Shown here: positions 49,525 through 59,111 of the stretch, piece by piece | Layout: each line of letters opens with the position of its first letter | Numbering within the stretch: position 1 is the stretch's first letter | DNA from: Anthracocystis setariae | Taxonomy: Eukaryota > Basidiomycota > Ustilaginomycetes > Ustilaginales > Ustilaginaceae | DNA length: 64,000 nucleotides | NCBI GenBank assembly: GCA_928724745.1 | Contig: CAKMXJ010000032.1 | Span: 682,001 to 746,000, forward strand | Direction: 5' to 3' | Made by a program: the position numbers and the translations under genes | Notes under the pieces: generated by a model | Told to the model about the DNA's origin: nothing | Database searches by the model: none | What the model saw: the letters and a program-made list of their open reading frames with translations, nothing else

Positions 49525-52500
49525 TTACTGCACGAGGGCTAGATCCTTTTCATTCGCGCCGACGCCCAGCACCTTGCACGCCAACCCGAACAGCTTCTGC
49601 TGACCCTCGCTCCATTCCTTACCCGGATTTCTAAAACTTGCCTTCATCAACTTCCCCAGCCCCTCCCTGAGCGTCTTGAGTGCCACCAGAGTCTTCGGAT
49701 CCGCGCTAGCGATCCTCACCCTCTGCCTATCAATATACAAACTATTCGACGCCAACCTGAACTCTCCCTCCCCACAAAACATGTACACCGCTTTGTCATC
49801 CATCAACCCAGTCTCCCAAGCATACAGCTTCTTGGACTGCATCATGGTATAGTACAGCATATAGCTGCCCGAACTTCTGACGAGCTCCGACATCTTCATC
49901 CTGAAATTCACCGACGACGGGTGGATCGATGTCGGCTGCCCATTCCCAACCGTCTTGAGCTGCAACGTCTTGCTATCGATCTGCAGCAGCTTTGGATACA
50001 ACCCCGCCGCGAGCGTCGCATGGATCATAGCCAAGCTCGAAGAGTTGCTGTCCAGCTCAGATGGGATCGACATGAATCTCGGCTTGGCAAAGTTGTTCCC
50101 GCCGCGGTACCGCAGTTTGTTAAGCTCCTGGCGGGCGGCGTCGTCGACGGTGACAAAGCCAGCATCGATGAGGTAGCTGAAATACTGCTGGCGGAGCTCT
50201 TCGATCTGAAGCAAGTTTTGAAGCGAGAGGAAGTTGCGATTGCAGAACACTCTGTGGTGGTTGTTGGCCGTGGAGCGACGGAAGGCGTTGAACGCGTTGG
50301 CGATGGTGAGGAAGTCGGAATCGCCGAGTTTGAAGCTCTGCTTGGCTCTATCCGCCTCGAGCTCCTTTCCAAACGGCGTGATGAACGGCGACTTGGAGTT
50401 CAACGCCGCCGCGATGGTCAACGCCGGATCGAGACATTTGAACAACGTCGCCACCAGCAGGAACTTGCCCATATGCACATCCAGTGGCATCTTGCTCAAG
50501 TGTCGACCTAGATGCGTGATCTCCTCGGTCGCCGTCAACGCCTTCACCTCCACCAGCGCCGCAATCGCCCGTTGCACGTTGGCCGCACTCGGCGGATCCA
50601 GTGCCTGACTCAACGCATTCTCGATACTGCTGCCGATCTTGATCTTCATGATTTTGAGCTTGAGCGCTAGATCCTGCAGCGACAACCTGAGCATCTCCGG
50701 CAACGGATGCTCGTCGAGGTACGAGTCGTGACGATACTTGGTGAACAGGTGGAAGCAAATCCCCTCCTGGACACGCCCTGCTCGACCGCGACGCTGCTTG
50801 GCATTGCTCCTGGCAATGAAGCATTCCACGAGACGCGAGATCTGGCGCTTCTCATCGTAGCGCATCTCGCGATGCTTTCCAGAATCGATCACGCACGTGA
50901 TGTCCGGGATCGTGATACCCGTTTCGGCAATGTTGGTGGCGATAACAATCTTGCGAACGCCTGGAGGCGGGACGTTGAAGACTGCGCCCTGGTTCTCCGA
51001 TGAGATGGTAGAGTGAAGCGGGAATAGCTGGAAGCCAGCTCCGCCAAACGTTGGGTGGTCCACGAGCATATCGTGGCATTTGCGAATTTCGGCCAGACCG
51101 GGCATGAAGATCAGCGTGGCCGCACTGTAAGGTTGCAGGTCGGGCTCGAGGCAGACTCGCTCGAGAATCTTGATGATGAGATCGTGGTTGATGACGTACT
51201 CGTTCATGCGGCCCAGCGTTTCGATGGTCTTGCTTCGGTAGGCTTTGCCCAAACTGCCCGTACTGGAGCCTTGACCGTGAGGATCTTCGTCGTCGTCATC
51301 GAGCAGCGCTGGATCCTCTTCCTCCTCTTCGGGAGGTGCCTGGGCGAGAATTTGCAATTTGCTCTTGTTGCCCGGCACGTTCTGTTTGCGAGCGTTGCCT
51401 TCACGATAACCTCGCTTAGGACGGGAGGCGTACGGTGAGTCGTCTTCGACGATGTAATCGCTCATCTCGACAGCATCTTCGAGGTAGTGGACCTTGACGG
51501 GGAAAGTTCGACCTGGAACAGCGATAGTAGGGCAGCCGCCACAGTATTTGCTGATGCGCTCAGCGTCTACGGTAGCCGACATGAGAATCACCTTGAGATC
51601 CTTGCGATGTGCGATGAGTGTTTTGAGGATAATGAGCAGGAAGTCGGACTCGATCGAGCGCTCATGAACTTCATCAATGATGACGTGGGTGATCTCGTTG
51701 AACGCGGTTCCTTCGAGCATTCGAAGCACGATACCAGTAGTAGCATAGACGAGGCGGGCATTTTTACCGATGTTGCTCTCGAGCCTAATCGCGTAGCCCA
51801 CCAAGCTGTCATTGCTGCCAACGCTCTTGCGAGGCTCGCCCAGCTCCTCGCTGACACGCTCTGCCAGCGAAATTGCCGAGATACGCCTTGGCTCGGTGAC
51901 GTAGATCTTGCAATTGCGACCTTGCGACATGCAATGTTCCAGGATGTATGCCGGTACTTGGGTCGATTTACCACATCCCGTCTCACCGCTGAGCACAAAG
52001 ATCTGGTTGTTCTCAACGAGATCCAAGATCTCTTGACGATGGTTGGCGATGGGCAACCCTTGGCGGCCAGGGAGCATCTTCTGGTAGGAAGCGGATGCGA
52101 TGCGATTGGCAAAGTATTCTTGGATCTCTTTGGCTCTCGCTTCAGACGGCTGAGGTGCCGAGGCGGCTGATAATTCGCCAAGCTCCGTCTGCTCTGCTCC
52201 TCCTGCAGCAGTGGAAGCCGCGATCTTGGGCTTGGTCTTCTTGGCGGCAGCGGCTTCGTCCATGCGGACGCGAACTACGTCTCGAACGCGCTGGAAGCGA
52301 GTCCTACTCTTGCGGTCTCGCTCTTCCTTCTGAAGACCTGTGAGCTCCTCCCACCATTCGCGGTAGCCAGGAGGCAAGGCGCGCTGGACAGACTTGTCGC
52401 GGTCGATGCAGAAGAGGGCGACCGTCGCCACAAAGTCGTCGCTTTGGAGTTGAGAAGCACAGCCGACAGTGGTGAGGGTGTACTCGTCAACGTAGGTGGG

Positions 52501-54555
52501 AGCGCCAGCTGTGACTGGGTTCTTGTTTGGGACAACTTTGCCACCGTTCCAGCGAATGGTGAGCTTGCTGCGGTGAAGACGACCTCCGGAGGGGATGACG
52601 GTAAACTTGTAGGTCGAGTAAGGGTCTGCCCGCTTGAGAGCGTCCGAGAGCATCACACGAGGCGTCTTACCTCCACCTCCGCTCTTGGCACGAGCAGGAA
52701 GGTCACGCATGGTGACAATGGTGCCAGTCTCGGTATCCTTGTCCTCGATGGGACCTTCGTTGAGGAGGTCGCCGAAGAAGCCTCCCTCGTCATCAGAGTC
52801 AGCCTCAGTTTTGTTGGCAGTATCTTTGTCACCAGCTGCCTCCTTGTCCTCTTTGCTTTCTTCGTTGACCTCTGCTGCTGGACCCGAAGCTTTGTCGTCA
52901 GTCTTCGCCTCGGCGGGCACAGCTTCTTCGGTGGACGACGAGGACTGAATTCCTGCGGCAACCTCGATCTCGCGACGCCGCTGCTGACGCTTCTTCTCCT
53001 CTTCCTCCTCGGCCGCCTTGAGCTGCTTTTCGATCTCTTCCCGTTGACGTAGAACCTGACGGAATCCATCCGTGGCCGTCTTCTGATCGAAATAGGCACC
53101 TCGCTCGCACTCGCGCATGAAGTCCTTGGTGCGGCCAAGCACACGCTCGAGCCTTGCTTCCTCTTGCTTCATGTGGTGATCGGCATCTTTGCCAAGCTCT
53201 TTCTTCCACTTGGCCTTCTCTTGGTCGACACGAATCTGCATCGCTCGCAAAAGTGACCAAGTAGCTGTAGGCTTTTCGAGCGTGTCGATCTGGTCGGATT
53301 CGAGGTCATCGCTGAGATGAAGCACGAGACGCTCGCATGCCCTTTTGAGAACGTCCACCTTGTCTTTGTCGACGTTGATCTTGGCAGTCGGTTTGGAGCC
53401 TGGCGCGGATGTTGGCGTAGCTTTGTCCACTGTTGGACCCGAACCGGGCACCGGTTTTGTAGAAGCAGCTACCTCTGTACGAGCATAGTCGTTCTTGCCA
53501 AGCGCTTCGGAGCGGGTGAACTCGTAACCTTGGTAGACTGGTGGTCTACTGTCATCGTAGTCATCGTCATCGTCCTCCTCATCCTTGCTGTCCGCACCGT
53601 TGAGGGAGGTGAAGTCCTTCTTGTTCGACTCCTTTCCACGACGGTTCTTGGCGGCTTTGCCCTCTCCAGCGCGGATTGCATCTTCGAGAGAATCCTCATC
53701 GAGTGTGAGGTAGAGATAGTTGAGGCACTCTTCAACATCTGGTGAAGGAGAATGAGCGAGTGCCTCTTCGGCCTGTGCTGGAGTGAAACCGAGCTTGAGG
53801 AGTAGAGTGAAGCTCGTCAATGCTCTCGCCATGACCTTGTCTTCGGTCTCTGCCCACGCTGAGCTGGAAGAGGAGCCCGACGAAGCTGATGAGGCATTGT
53901 TGACGGATAGCTTCTGCAAGTCCTTGGTGAGGGTAGCCATAGCGAGGGAAGTGTGAGACGAGCCAATACTTATAGGTGTTGCACTGCCCGAGACTGTGGT
54001 AGTGCCAGAAGCTGAAGTGGTCGCTGGTGTCGCAGATGAATTTGACGAGTTACCGAGATTGTTTAGTGATGCCTCTGAACTGTCTCCAGCAACGATGGTA
54101 GCAGTTGTTGATGCTGTCGATGCCTTGTTGAGCTCAGCAGCTACTTCGAGAACTTGATCACGGAGATCCGGCTCCATCTCAAAGTTTGGCAGCGTCTTGG
54201 AGAATCTCCTATCATATTCAATAGCCTTGTGTTGTCGAGACACTTCCTTCTCGACCCTGTCTTGGAGCTTGTCGACGAGATTCTGGAGTGCTTGCTCCTC
54301 TTCCTTCTCTGGGTCGAAGGCGTCAGTATGGGTACTCTTGCCGTCTGCGCCAGTTGGGTTTGATGCAGCAAGGTTGTCTGCCAAGCTCTCATCGTTGATC
54401 TTTTCATAGTCGACGGCGGCCGATGAAGAGGTCTTTGCCGCGGGCTTTTTGGCTGCTGCTGCGGCAGGAGGTGGATCTGGTACTTTCTTCGGTGTTGAAG
54501 TGGTAGCATATCCGCGCTGAACGGTGCCCTTGAGCGTGGGCCGCTTCTTCCCCAT
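49525..54555 (-). CDS. DEAH-box RNA helicase, DHX29/DHX57/Ucp12 group
   Basis: A 1676-residue protein. The N-terminal third is disordered with Ala/Ser-rich and acidic parts and a UBA-like domain at about 247-285 (LLKLGFTPAQAEEALAHSP...VEECLNYL). A coiled-coil region rich in Glu/Lys and an RWD-like region follow. The helicase core has FVLSGETGCGKSTQVPAYIL (Walker A, about 857), VTEPRRISAISLAERV, VIIDEVHERSIESDFLLIIL (DEVH, about 958), LMSATVDAERIS, VIATNIAETGITIPDI and QRRGRAGRVQEG, then the HA2 and OB-fold regions. The DEVHERS..SDFLLIIL segment is closest to DHX29, which helps 40S subunits pass structured 5' UTRs; the UBA is shared with S. pombe Ucp12 and DHX57. Assignment among these is uncertain. 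Intron-free. Confidence 0.88.
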   Translation of the reverse strand: MGKKRPTLKGTVQRGYATTSTPKKVPDPPPAAAAAKKPAAKTSSSAAVDYEKINDESLADNLAASNPTGADGKSTHTDAFDPEKEEEQALQNLVDKLQDRVEKEVSRQHKAIEYDRRFSKTLPNFEMEPDLRDQVLEVAAELNKASTASTTATIVAGDSSEASLNNLGNSSNSSATPATTSASGTTTVSGSATPISIGSSHTSLAMATLTKDLQKLSVNNASSASSGSSSSSAWAETEDKVMARALTSFTLLLKLGFTPAQAEEALAHSPSPDVEECLNYLYLTLDEDSLEDAIRAGEGKAAKNRRGKESNKKDFTSLNGADSKDEEDDDDDYDDSRPPVYQGYEFTRSEALGKNDYARTEVAASTKPVPGSGPTVDKATPTSAPGSKPTAKINVDKDKVDVLKRACERLVLHLSDDLESDQIDTLEKPTATWSLLRAMQIRVDQEKAKWKKELGKDADHHMKQEEARLERVLGRTKDFMRECERGAYFDQKTATDGFRQVLRQREEIEKQLKAAEEEEEKKRQQRRREIEVAAGIQSSSSTEEAVPAEAKTDDKASGPAAEVNEESKEDKEAAGDKDTANKTEADSDDEGGFFGDLLNEGPIEDKDTETGTIVTMRDLPARAKSGGGGKTPRVMLSDALKRADPYSTYKFTVIPSGGRLHRSKLTIRWNGGKVVPNKNPVTAGAPTYVDEYTLTTVGCASQLQSDDFVATVALFCIDRDKSVQRALPPGYREWWEELTGLQKEERDRKSRTRFQRVRDVVRVRMDEAAAAKKTKPKIAASTAAGGAEQTELGELSAASAPQPSEARAKEIQEYFANRIASASYQKMLPGRQGLPIANHRQEILDLVENNQIFVLSGETGCGKSTQVPAYILEHCMSQGRNCKIYVTEPRRISAISLAERVSEELGEPRKSVGSNDSLVGYAIRLESNIGKNARLVYATTGIVLRMLEGTAFNEITHVIIDEVHERSIESDFLLIILKTLIAHRKDLKVILMSATVDAERISKYCGGCPTIAVPGRTFPVKVHYLEDAVEMSDYIVEDDSPYASRPKRGYREGNARKQNVPGNKSKLQILAQAPPEEEEEDPALLDDDDEDPHGQGSSTGSLGKAYRSKTIETLGRMNEYVINHDLIIKILERVCLEPDLQPYSAATLIFMPGLAEIRKCHDMLVDHPTFGGAGFQLFPLHSTISSENQGAVFNVPPPGVRKIVIATNIAETGITIPDITCVIDSGKHREMRYDEKRQISRLVECFIARSNAKQRRGRAGRVQEGICFHLFTKYRHDSYLDEHPLPEMLRLSLQDLALKLKIMKIKIGSSIENALSQALDPPSAANVQRAIAALVEVKALTATEEITHLGRHLSKMPLDVHMGKFLLVATLFKCLDPALTIAAALNSKSPFITPFGKELEADRAKQSFKLGDSDFLTIANAFNAFRRSTANNHHRVFCNRNFLSLQNLLQIEELRQQYFSYLIDAGFVTVDDAARQELNKLRYRGGNNFAKPRFMSIPSELDSNSSSLAMIHATLAAGLYPKLLQIDSKTLQLKTVGNGQPTSIHPSSVNFRMKMSELVRSSGSYMLYYTMMQSKKLYAWETGLMDDKAVYMFCGEGEFRLASNSLYIDRQRVRIASADPKTLVALKTLREGLGKLMKASFRNPGKEWSEGQQKLFGLACKVLGVGANEKDLALVQ

Positions 54556-54926
54556 CGTGACCGCAGTAGCTCTAGGCGAGACTTAAGGAGGTCAATAATG
54601 AAAGGGAGGTGATCTGATGGTATGGAAGCAAGCAAGTGAGCGACACAATTGAAGGTCACACGATGTGCTGCATCAGAAAAGGGCGTTGTGCACTGTGCAT
54701 TTCTTCTAAAAAAACAACGCCGTCCAATGCTCCACATTCGATTTTTCCTTTTACGCTGTTACATCGTCGTGTTTGTGCCCTCCAACATCCGATATCCGAG
54801 TTCAACAGACCTTCGAAGCGCGAAAACCGCACAGTCCAATATCTTTGGCTGCAACCCTACCTCTTCCCATCATCAACACTACCGTGCCCCACCCAGTCAC
54901 TCTACCGGTAGGGTAGCCTATACATC
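54556..54926. other. Divergent promoter region, helicase / Ies1-like gene
   Basis: 371 bp between the two start codons. No specific element is recognised. Confidence 0.5.
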
Positions 54927-57464
54927 ATGGCGTCACCACCACCAGACGTCGAAGCTGCCCCCAAGTCGGCGCCTGTCCTGGCGATCGTCCGATCCAATGC
55001 ATTCAACCTTCCACGCAACCTCCCTGTCAAGCGATACGACGGTGACCCGCTCGTTCGTTTGGATGTCCAACACGCCCTCTTGTGCCACCTCTTCTCCGAC
55101 ACAAGACGAGTCTTCACAAACCCACGGCCAGGTGACCGAGCGCATGCTGCTACAGCGAGTGGCTCCGGTGGTGCTGGGTCTGCAGGTGTACCCGCCCCCG
55201 TCTATCCGTATGGTATGTCAGCAGGCTGCACAAGACGTAGCGACGAGACCGAAGAAGAGTACAAGGATTGGCAGGAAACACGACAACGTTATCTTCGATG
55301 GAAGAAGCGCATGGAACGCAAAGAGAGGCTCGAGAAGAAAGCGGCTGCTGCTGCTGCTGCTGCTGCCGAGGCAGGGACATCTGAAGCCAACGCGGATGCA
55401 GACGGCACCAACGAGGAGAAGGATGAGCTTGCTGAAGGTGGCGATGCAGATCAAGCCGATGAAGCCAAAGCCGGCGATGTGGAAGATGACGAAGATCTTG
55501 ATGACGACAACGAGCCTCTAGATGAAAACGAGTTCCCCAAGCCAGGATCAGCCAAACTCACGTTCAAAGAACTCTACATTGAGGCGCTTCTCAACAGCAG
55601 CAAATGCACCAAGTCGATGCGCGACAAGATCATCGCCGATGAAGAGTACGCCGAAGATTTTGCCAAGGTCTGCCTTCTCGTCAATGTCGGTAGGATCAAT
55701 ACTACGCTTGCCTTCTACCCAGAGATGAAGACCGTTCTTCGATCGTATCATCCACTGCCGTCCATGCAGAACAACGAAAATACGAGGCGAAACATGCAAG
55801 ACGCACCCAGAATGAAGTCGCTCCTCAAAGGCGTGCTCATCGACACAGAGCGTCCTGCGCCCCCGACCGCAGGTCCATCAGCAGGGCAACCATACAAGGT
55901 GGCCAAGCCCAACGCACTTAGCGAAGAGGCGCCCTCGGACTTTAAAGAGGTCATCAAACGTTTTCGCGCCGGCACTGTGCCACCGACCAGCGTCGTCACG
56001 CTCATCTTCCTCTTCTCTCTGCATGCTGACGAGGTGACCGACATGCACATTCCCAAACCGCACGACTCTCACTCGCTCTTCTATCCGCACGCCGACCATC
56101 CGCTCCCCTCAAAGCAACGGGCGAATGCATTCCTCTGGCTGCTGTACCACTACCTCGAGGGTCCCGCGACCAAGCCGCCCGGCGAAGAATCCAATCCCTT
56201 TGACGACGACACTTCGCTCAACGCTGCCAGAGACGCGGCAGAAGCATATGCGAAGTTGAGCGACGAGGACAAGAAAAAGCGCGAAAATCAGCCATGGAAA
56301 GGCATTGTCAATCCGGAGTGGATCAAGTGGAAGAAGGTGCAGGAACAGGCAAATGCTGACGGTGCGGGAGCGAAGAAGGAGAACAGTGAGGGGGTGAAAA
56401 AGGAGGGGGAGAGGGACGAGGACGAGCCTATGGCGGAAGATGGGGAGGGAGCGGGCAAGAAGGAAGTGGCGAAAGAGCCGGCATCCCATCTTTACCGCCT
56501 GCTGGTTCCAACATTGCAGACGATCACACATGAGGAAGCAGCGAAGGAGAATGTCGATACCGAAGAGGAGATTCGATGGGGCAAGCAGATGCAGTCTGAA
56601 CGCGCGGCGTTTCTGTCCAAGTTCCAGGAAGAGGAGGCTGCCAAGAATGCTGCGTCGGCTGCGTCGCCTGCGCCCTCTTCGGGTATTGGTGTTGGGAAGG
56701 GCCGTCGCATTGGGGGTGCTGCTAGTGCTAGCATGGACAAGGGGACGCCTGCTGATGCTGATGGAGTGCGGGGGAAGCGAAAAGGGGGCGCGGCGGCGGG
56801 AGATGTATCGAAGCGATCGCGTCTGGCCAGTCCGATCGACTTTGACGATTCATCCTCGGATGCTGATCCTTCCGGAATCACCGGTGTGGGTGCAGCTTCG
56901 TCGGCGAACCCACTCACGAGCGATCCATATCTCAACCCGAACGTCGCGATCTCTGACCGTATCCGACCATCTCTCTGGGAACTTGACCTCAACGTACCTC
57001 GTCAACTCGAGACTTCGCAGTCTTTGCCACAGCTGGCTTGGGCGCGTATTTTGGAGCGCGCACAGCGCGGCGTGGGCGATGCATGCTACGAAAGCGACGA
57101 GGACGAGTTTGCTGAAGAGGAGGCGACGGAGCCGGAACGCAGTCGCGTAGAGGTCTGCCGCATTCTCACCGGTCTCAGGGGCGTGGTGAGGCATGATATT
57201 TTCGAGCGCGAGAATCACGAGGTGCGGGTGAAGTATGGCGGGTATGAACCGAGGGAGGTTGAGGATGAAGAGTACAGGAGGGAGGAGGGGAGGGATAGGC
57301 ATAGGTTGGATTTGTATTCGAGCAGTACGCCCAAACGAGCAACGGCGTATGAGGAGGAGGAGGAGGGGAAGGGGAGAGGCAGAGAGGTCGACGATCTGGA
57401 AGAGGCGCTTTTGGGTGAGGATGGTGGCGATAGGAGACGGAGTGTTGGTAGGAATGGGTACTGA
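54927..57464 (+). CDS. INO80 chromatin-remodelling complex subunit Ies1-like
   Basis: An 845-residue protein. The N-terminus has LPVKRYDGDPLVRLDVQHALLCHLFSDTRRVFTNPRP. A long insert with an eight-Ala run and acidic stretch precedes the most conserved block, LTFKELYIEALLNSSKCTK ... FAKVCLLVNVGRINTTLAFYPEMKTVLRSYHPLPS ... DAPRMKSLLKGVLI, and later PPTSVVTLIFLF. These blocks match the fungal Ino eighty subunit 1 family, part of the INO80 nucleosome remodeller. The remainder is low complexity, with Lys/Glu-rich linkers, a basic RGKRKGG stretch and an acidic C-terminal part. The assignment rests on recognised motifs rather than a database search. Divergent from the helicase gene. Confidence 0.7.
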   Translation: MASPPPDVEAAPKSAPVLAIVRSNAFNLPRNLPVKRYDGDPLVRLDVQHALLCHLFSDTRRVFTNPRPGDRAHAATASGSGGAGSAGVPAPVYPYGMSAGCTRRSDETEEEYKDWQETRQRYLRWKKRMERKERLEKKAAAAAAAAAEAGTSEANADADGTNEEKDELAEGGDADQADEAKAGDVEDDEDLDDDNEPLDENEFPKPGSAKLTFKELYIEALLNSSKCTKSMRDKIIADEEYAEDFAKVCLLVNVGRINTTLAFYPEMKTVLRSYHPLPSMQNNENTRRNMQDAPRMKSLLKGVLIDTERPAPPTAGPSAGQPYKVAKPNALSEEAPSDFKEVIKRFRAGTVPPTSVVTLIFLFSLHADEVTDMHIPKPHDSHSLFYPHADHPLPSKQRANAFLWLLYHYLEGPATKPPGEESNPFDDDTSLNAARDAAEAYAKLSDEDKKKRENQPWKGIVNPEWIKWKKVQEQANADGAGAKKENSEGVKKEGERDEDEPMAEDGEGAGKKEVAKEPASHLYRLLVPTLQTITHEEAAKENVDTEEEIRWGKQMQSERAAFLSKFQEEEAAKNAASAASPAPSSGIGVGKGRRIGGAASASMDKGTPADADGVRGKRKGGAAAGDVSKRSRLASPIDFDDSSSDADPSGITGVGAASSANPLTSDPYLNPNVAISDRIRPSLWELDLNVPRQLETSQSLPQLAWARILERAQRGVGDACYESDEDEFAEEEATEPERSRVEVCRILTGLRGVVRHDIFERENHEVRVKYGGYEPREVEDEEYRREEGRDRHRLDLYSSSTPKRATAYEEEEEGKGRGREVDDLEEALLGEDGGDRRRSVGRNGY

Positions 57465-57590
57465 GCACACGTTCGTAGTAACCAAAGATTTATGATTTCT
57501 AAGCTCCAAGTGAGTGTGAAGGTATGCGAATGATATGAGGGTTCGTACAAATACAATGAATGGTCATGATGAATGAATGGGGATGGCGCT

Positions 57591-58268
57591 TCACTTTGAA
57601 GACTTTTTCTTCTTCTTCTTTGCAGGTGAGCTTGCAGCACTATCTGTCTCCTTCCCCGCCGGCGGAGTGGTCTTAGGAGTCTTAGGCTTGTCGTAACCTT
57701 CGAAAGGATCCATCGCCGGCCTCTTCTTCCTCCCACTCGACGGTGCACTCTGCGACTCTGCGTCCGTCTTCTTGCTTGATGTCTTATTCGGCGTAGAGGT
57801 ATCATCCTCGAACTTAGTATGCTTCCCAGGCGTACTTCCCGGTTCACCCGCCAACGCCGCCCTGATGAACCTCCCAGCCGCACTCTTATCCACCCTGCTA
57901 TTGCTCTTCTTATCCGCTTCGGGTTCCTGCTCGTTCTCCTGGACGCGTTTGATCTTGCCAAAGTAGCTCTTGACTCTCTCGAGCTCCTGCATTACCGGAT
58001 GGTTGGTGGTGTCGACGCCTTTGGTTTTGAGGAGGATCCAGACGAGGTCGAGGAGGACGTAGGCGACGGAGACGTGCATTCGGGCTGCATCGAGACGGCC
58101 GTGGAGTTCATCGGAGGTGTCGGATGGGGTGGAGCTGTTGGCTTGAAGGGCGGCGTTGAGGTGGTCATAGTTGTGGCCGAGGAGTGGCTGGAGGATGGTG
58201 GTGAGGTCTGTGAGGGATGACGAGAGGGCTTGTAGTGTTGGGAGGGGTGATTGGCGTAATGACGACAT
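57591..58268 (-). CDS. c1d1: C1D family exosome cofactor (Lrp1/Rrp47-like), b-locus flanking gene c1d1
   Basis: With the start at 58268 (MSSLRQSPLPTLQAL) the protein has 225 residues; the frame extends 90 codons further but that part has no C1D similarity. The N-terminal half is the helical Sas10/C1D domain (LTDLTTILQPLLGHNYDHL ... DAARMHVSVAYVLLDLVWILLKTKGVDTTNHPVMQELERVKSYFGKIKRV). The C-terminus is Lys/Ser-rich and ends in KKKKKKSSK, an RNA-binding tail typical of Lrp1/Rrp47, which assists the nuclear exosome and Rrp6. In U. maydis the gene next to bE is c1d1, so position and content agree. Its stop is about 125 bp from that of the Ies1-like gene. Confidence 0.88.
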   Translation of the reverse strand: MSSLRQSPLPTLQALSSSLTDLTTILQPLLGHNYDHLNAALQANSSTPSDTSDELHGRLDAARMHVSVAYVLLDLVWILLKTKGVDTTNHPVMQELERVKSYFGKIKRVQENEQEPEADKKSNSRVDKSAAGRFIRAALAGEPGSTPGKHTKFEDDTSTPNKTSSKKTDAESQSAPSSGRKKRPAMDPFEGYDKPKTPKTTPPAGKETDSAASSPAKKKKKKSSK

Positions 58269-58547
58269 TGTCAAAGAGTGTATTTGTAGAGAGGTCAGGG
58301 ATGTACAGGTGAAAAGAAGGTTGTGGTGAGGATGGTGGAGGAAATTTTGGAAGCCCAACCTAAAAAAGTAGCCCGAATGCCGAGCTATGGGAAACGGTTG
58401 AAAAGGTCTCGTCCGAGAAGAGTAAGGGTTTGGTGGCGCTTCTGCGTGTGTCTTACTCCGACGCAAATCGCTGCAGCCGAAGCTGTCACACTCTAATCCA
58501 ATTCTGCAAAGCGCAACTTTACTGCACTCTTTCCGCACCCGCCCTGT

Positions 58548-58556
58548 CCCCTTTGT
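58548..58556 (-). promoter_or_regulatory. PRE-like site (8 of 9)
   Basis: Minus strand reads ACAAAGGGG, one base from the Prf1 pheromone response element ACAAAGGGA. Confidence 0.35.
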
Positions 58557-58679
58557 TCGCGTCAGTTGACGAAGGTTGGCTCTTTCATATCACAATCCAT
58601 CTCAACGGATAGCGTGTTGAACTTAGATGAAGATGCGGCTATGTGGGGTGGAACAGTGTTCTCACGGTGAAAGGGAAGA

Positions 58680-58688
58680 ACAAAGGGA
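58680..58688 (+). promoter_or_regulatory. Pheromone response element, exact match
   Basis: ACAAAGGGA, the binding sequence of the HMG protein Prf1 in U. maydis, about 410 bp upstream of the c1d1 ATG and downstream of bE. Confidence 0.5.
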
Positions 58689-58740
58689 GAGCGTGCGGAG
58701 CTTTTGTTGCGGAAGGGGTCCGAGCGGGAGGACGTGAGAT

Positions 58741-58749
58741 GCCCTTTGT
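58741..58749 (-). promoter_or_regulatory. PRE-like site (8 of 9)
   Basis: Minus strand reads ACAAAGGGC, one base from the element; 61 bp from the exact copy. Confidence 0.35.
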
Positions 58750-59111
58750 TCCCGTTTCAGAGCAGCGGCAACTCGCAGAAGCAATTGTAAGCCACTGGAT
58801 CGGTCAACAGTCGTCCCTGGCCGCTCATCGCTGATAAACCCTTCGCTTTATTGAGCGCAGCCCATGCAAGGCTCGTCATCGCAGTGGAACAAAGCATTGT
58901 TCTTTGCGGTTGCAGCAATTCGAAGCGGAAGCGGCCCGAGCTTGACCCGCTCGCTTCTATTTGTTTCTCCCGCACAATGGTGGAAGGTCTACCTCTCGAA
59001 ATTCCCTTCTCTCGCCGCAAGTTATGCTACACACGTATCAGAGAAAGGTAGAGGACAGGCGGTGATACATTCCCAGAAACAAAGCAAGAACAAAGTGCGC
59101 AAAGGCCAATC

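Larger units (their letters stand above)
58269..59111. other. Intergenic region between c1d1 and the bE 3' end
   Basis: An 843-bp interval upstream of c1d1. It contains one exact and two near-exact pheromone response elements (separate entries). Short ORFs here look incidental. Confidence 0.6.
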
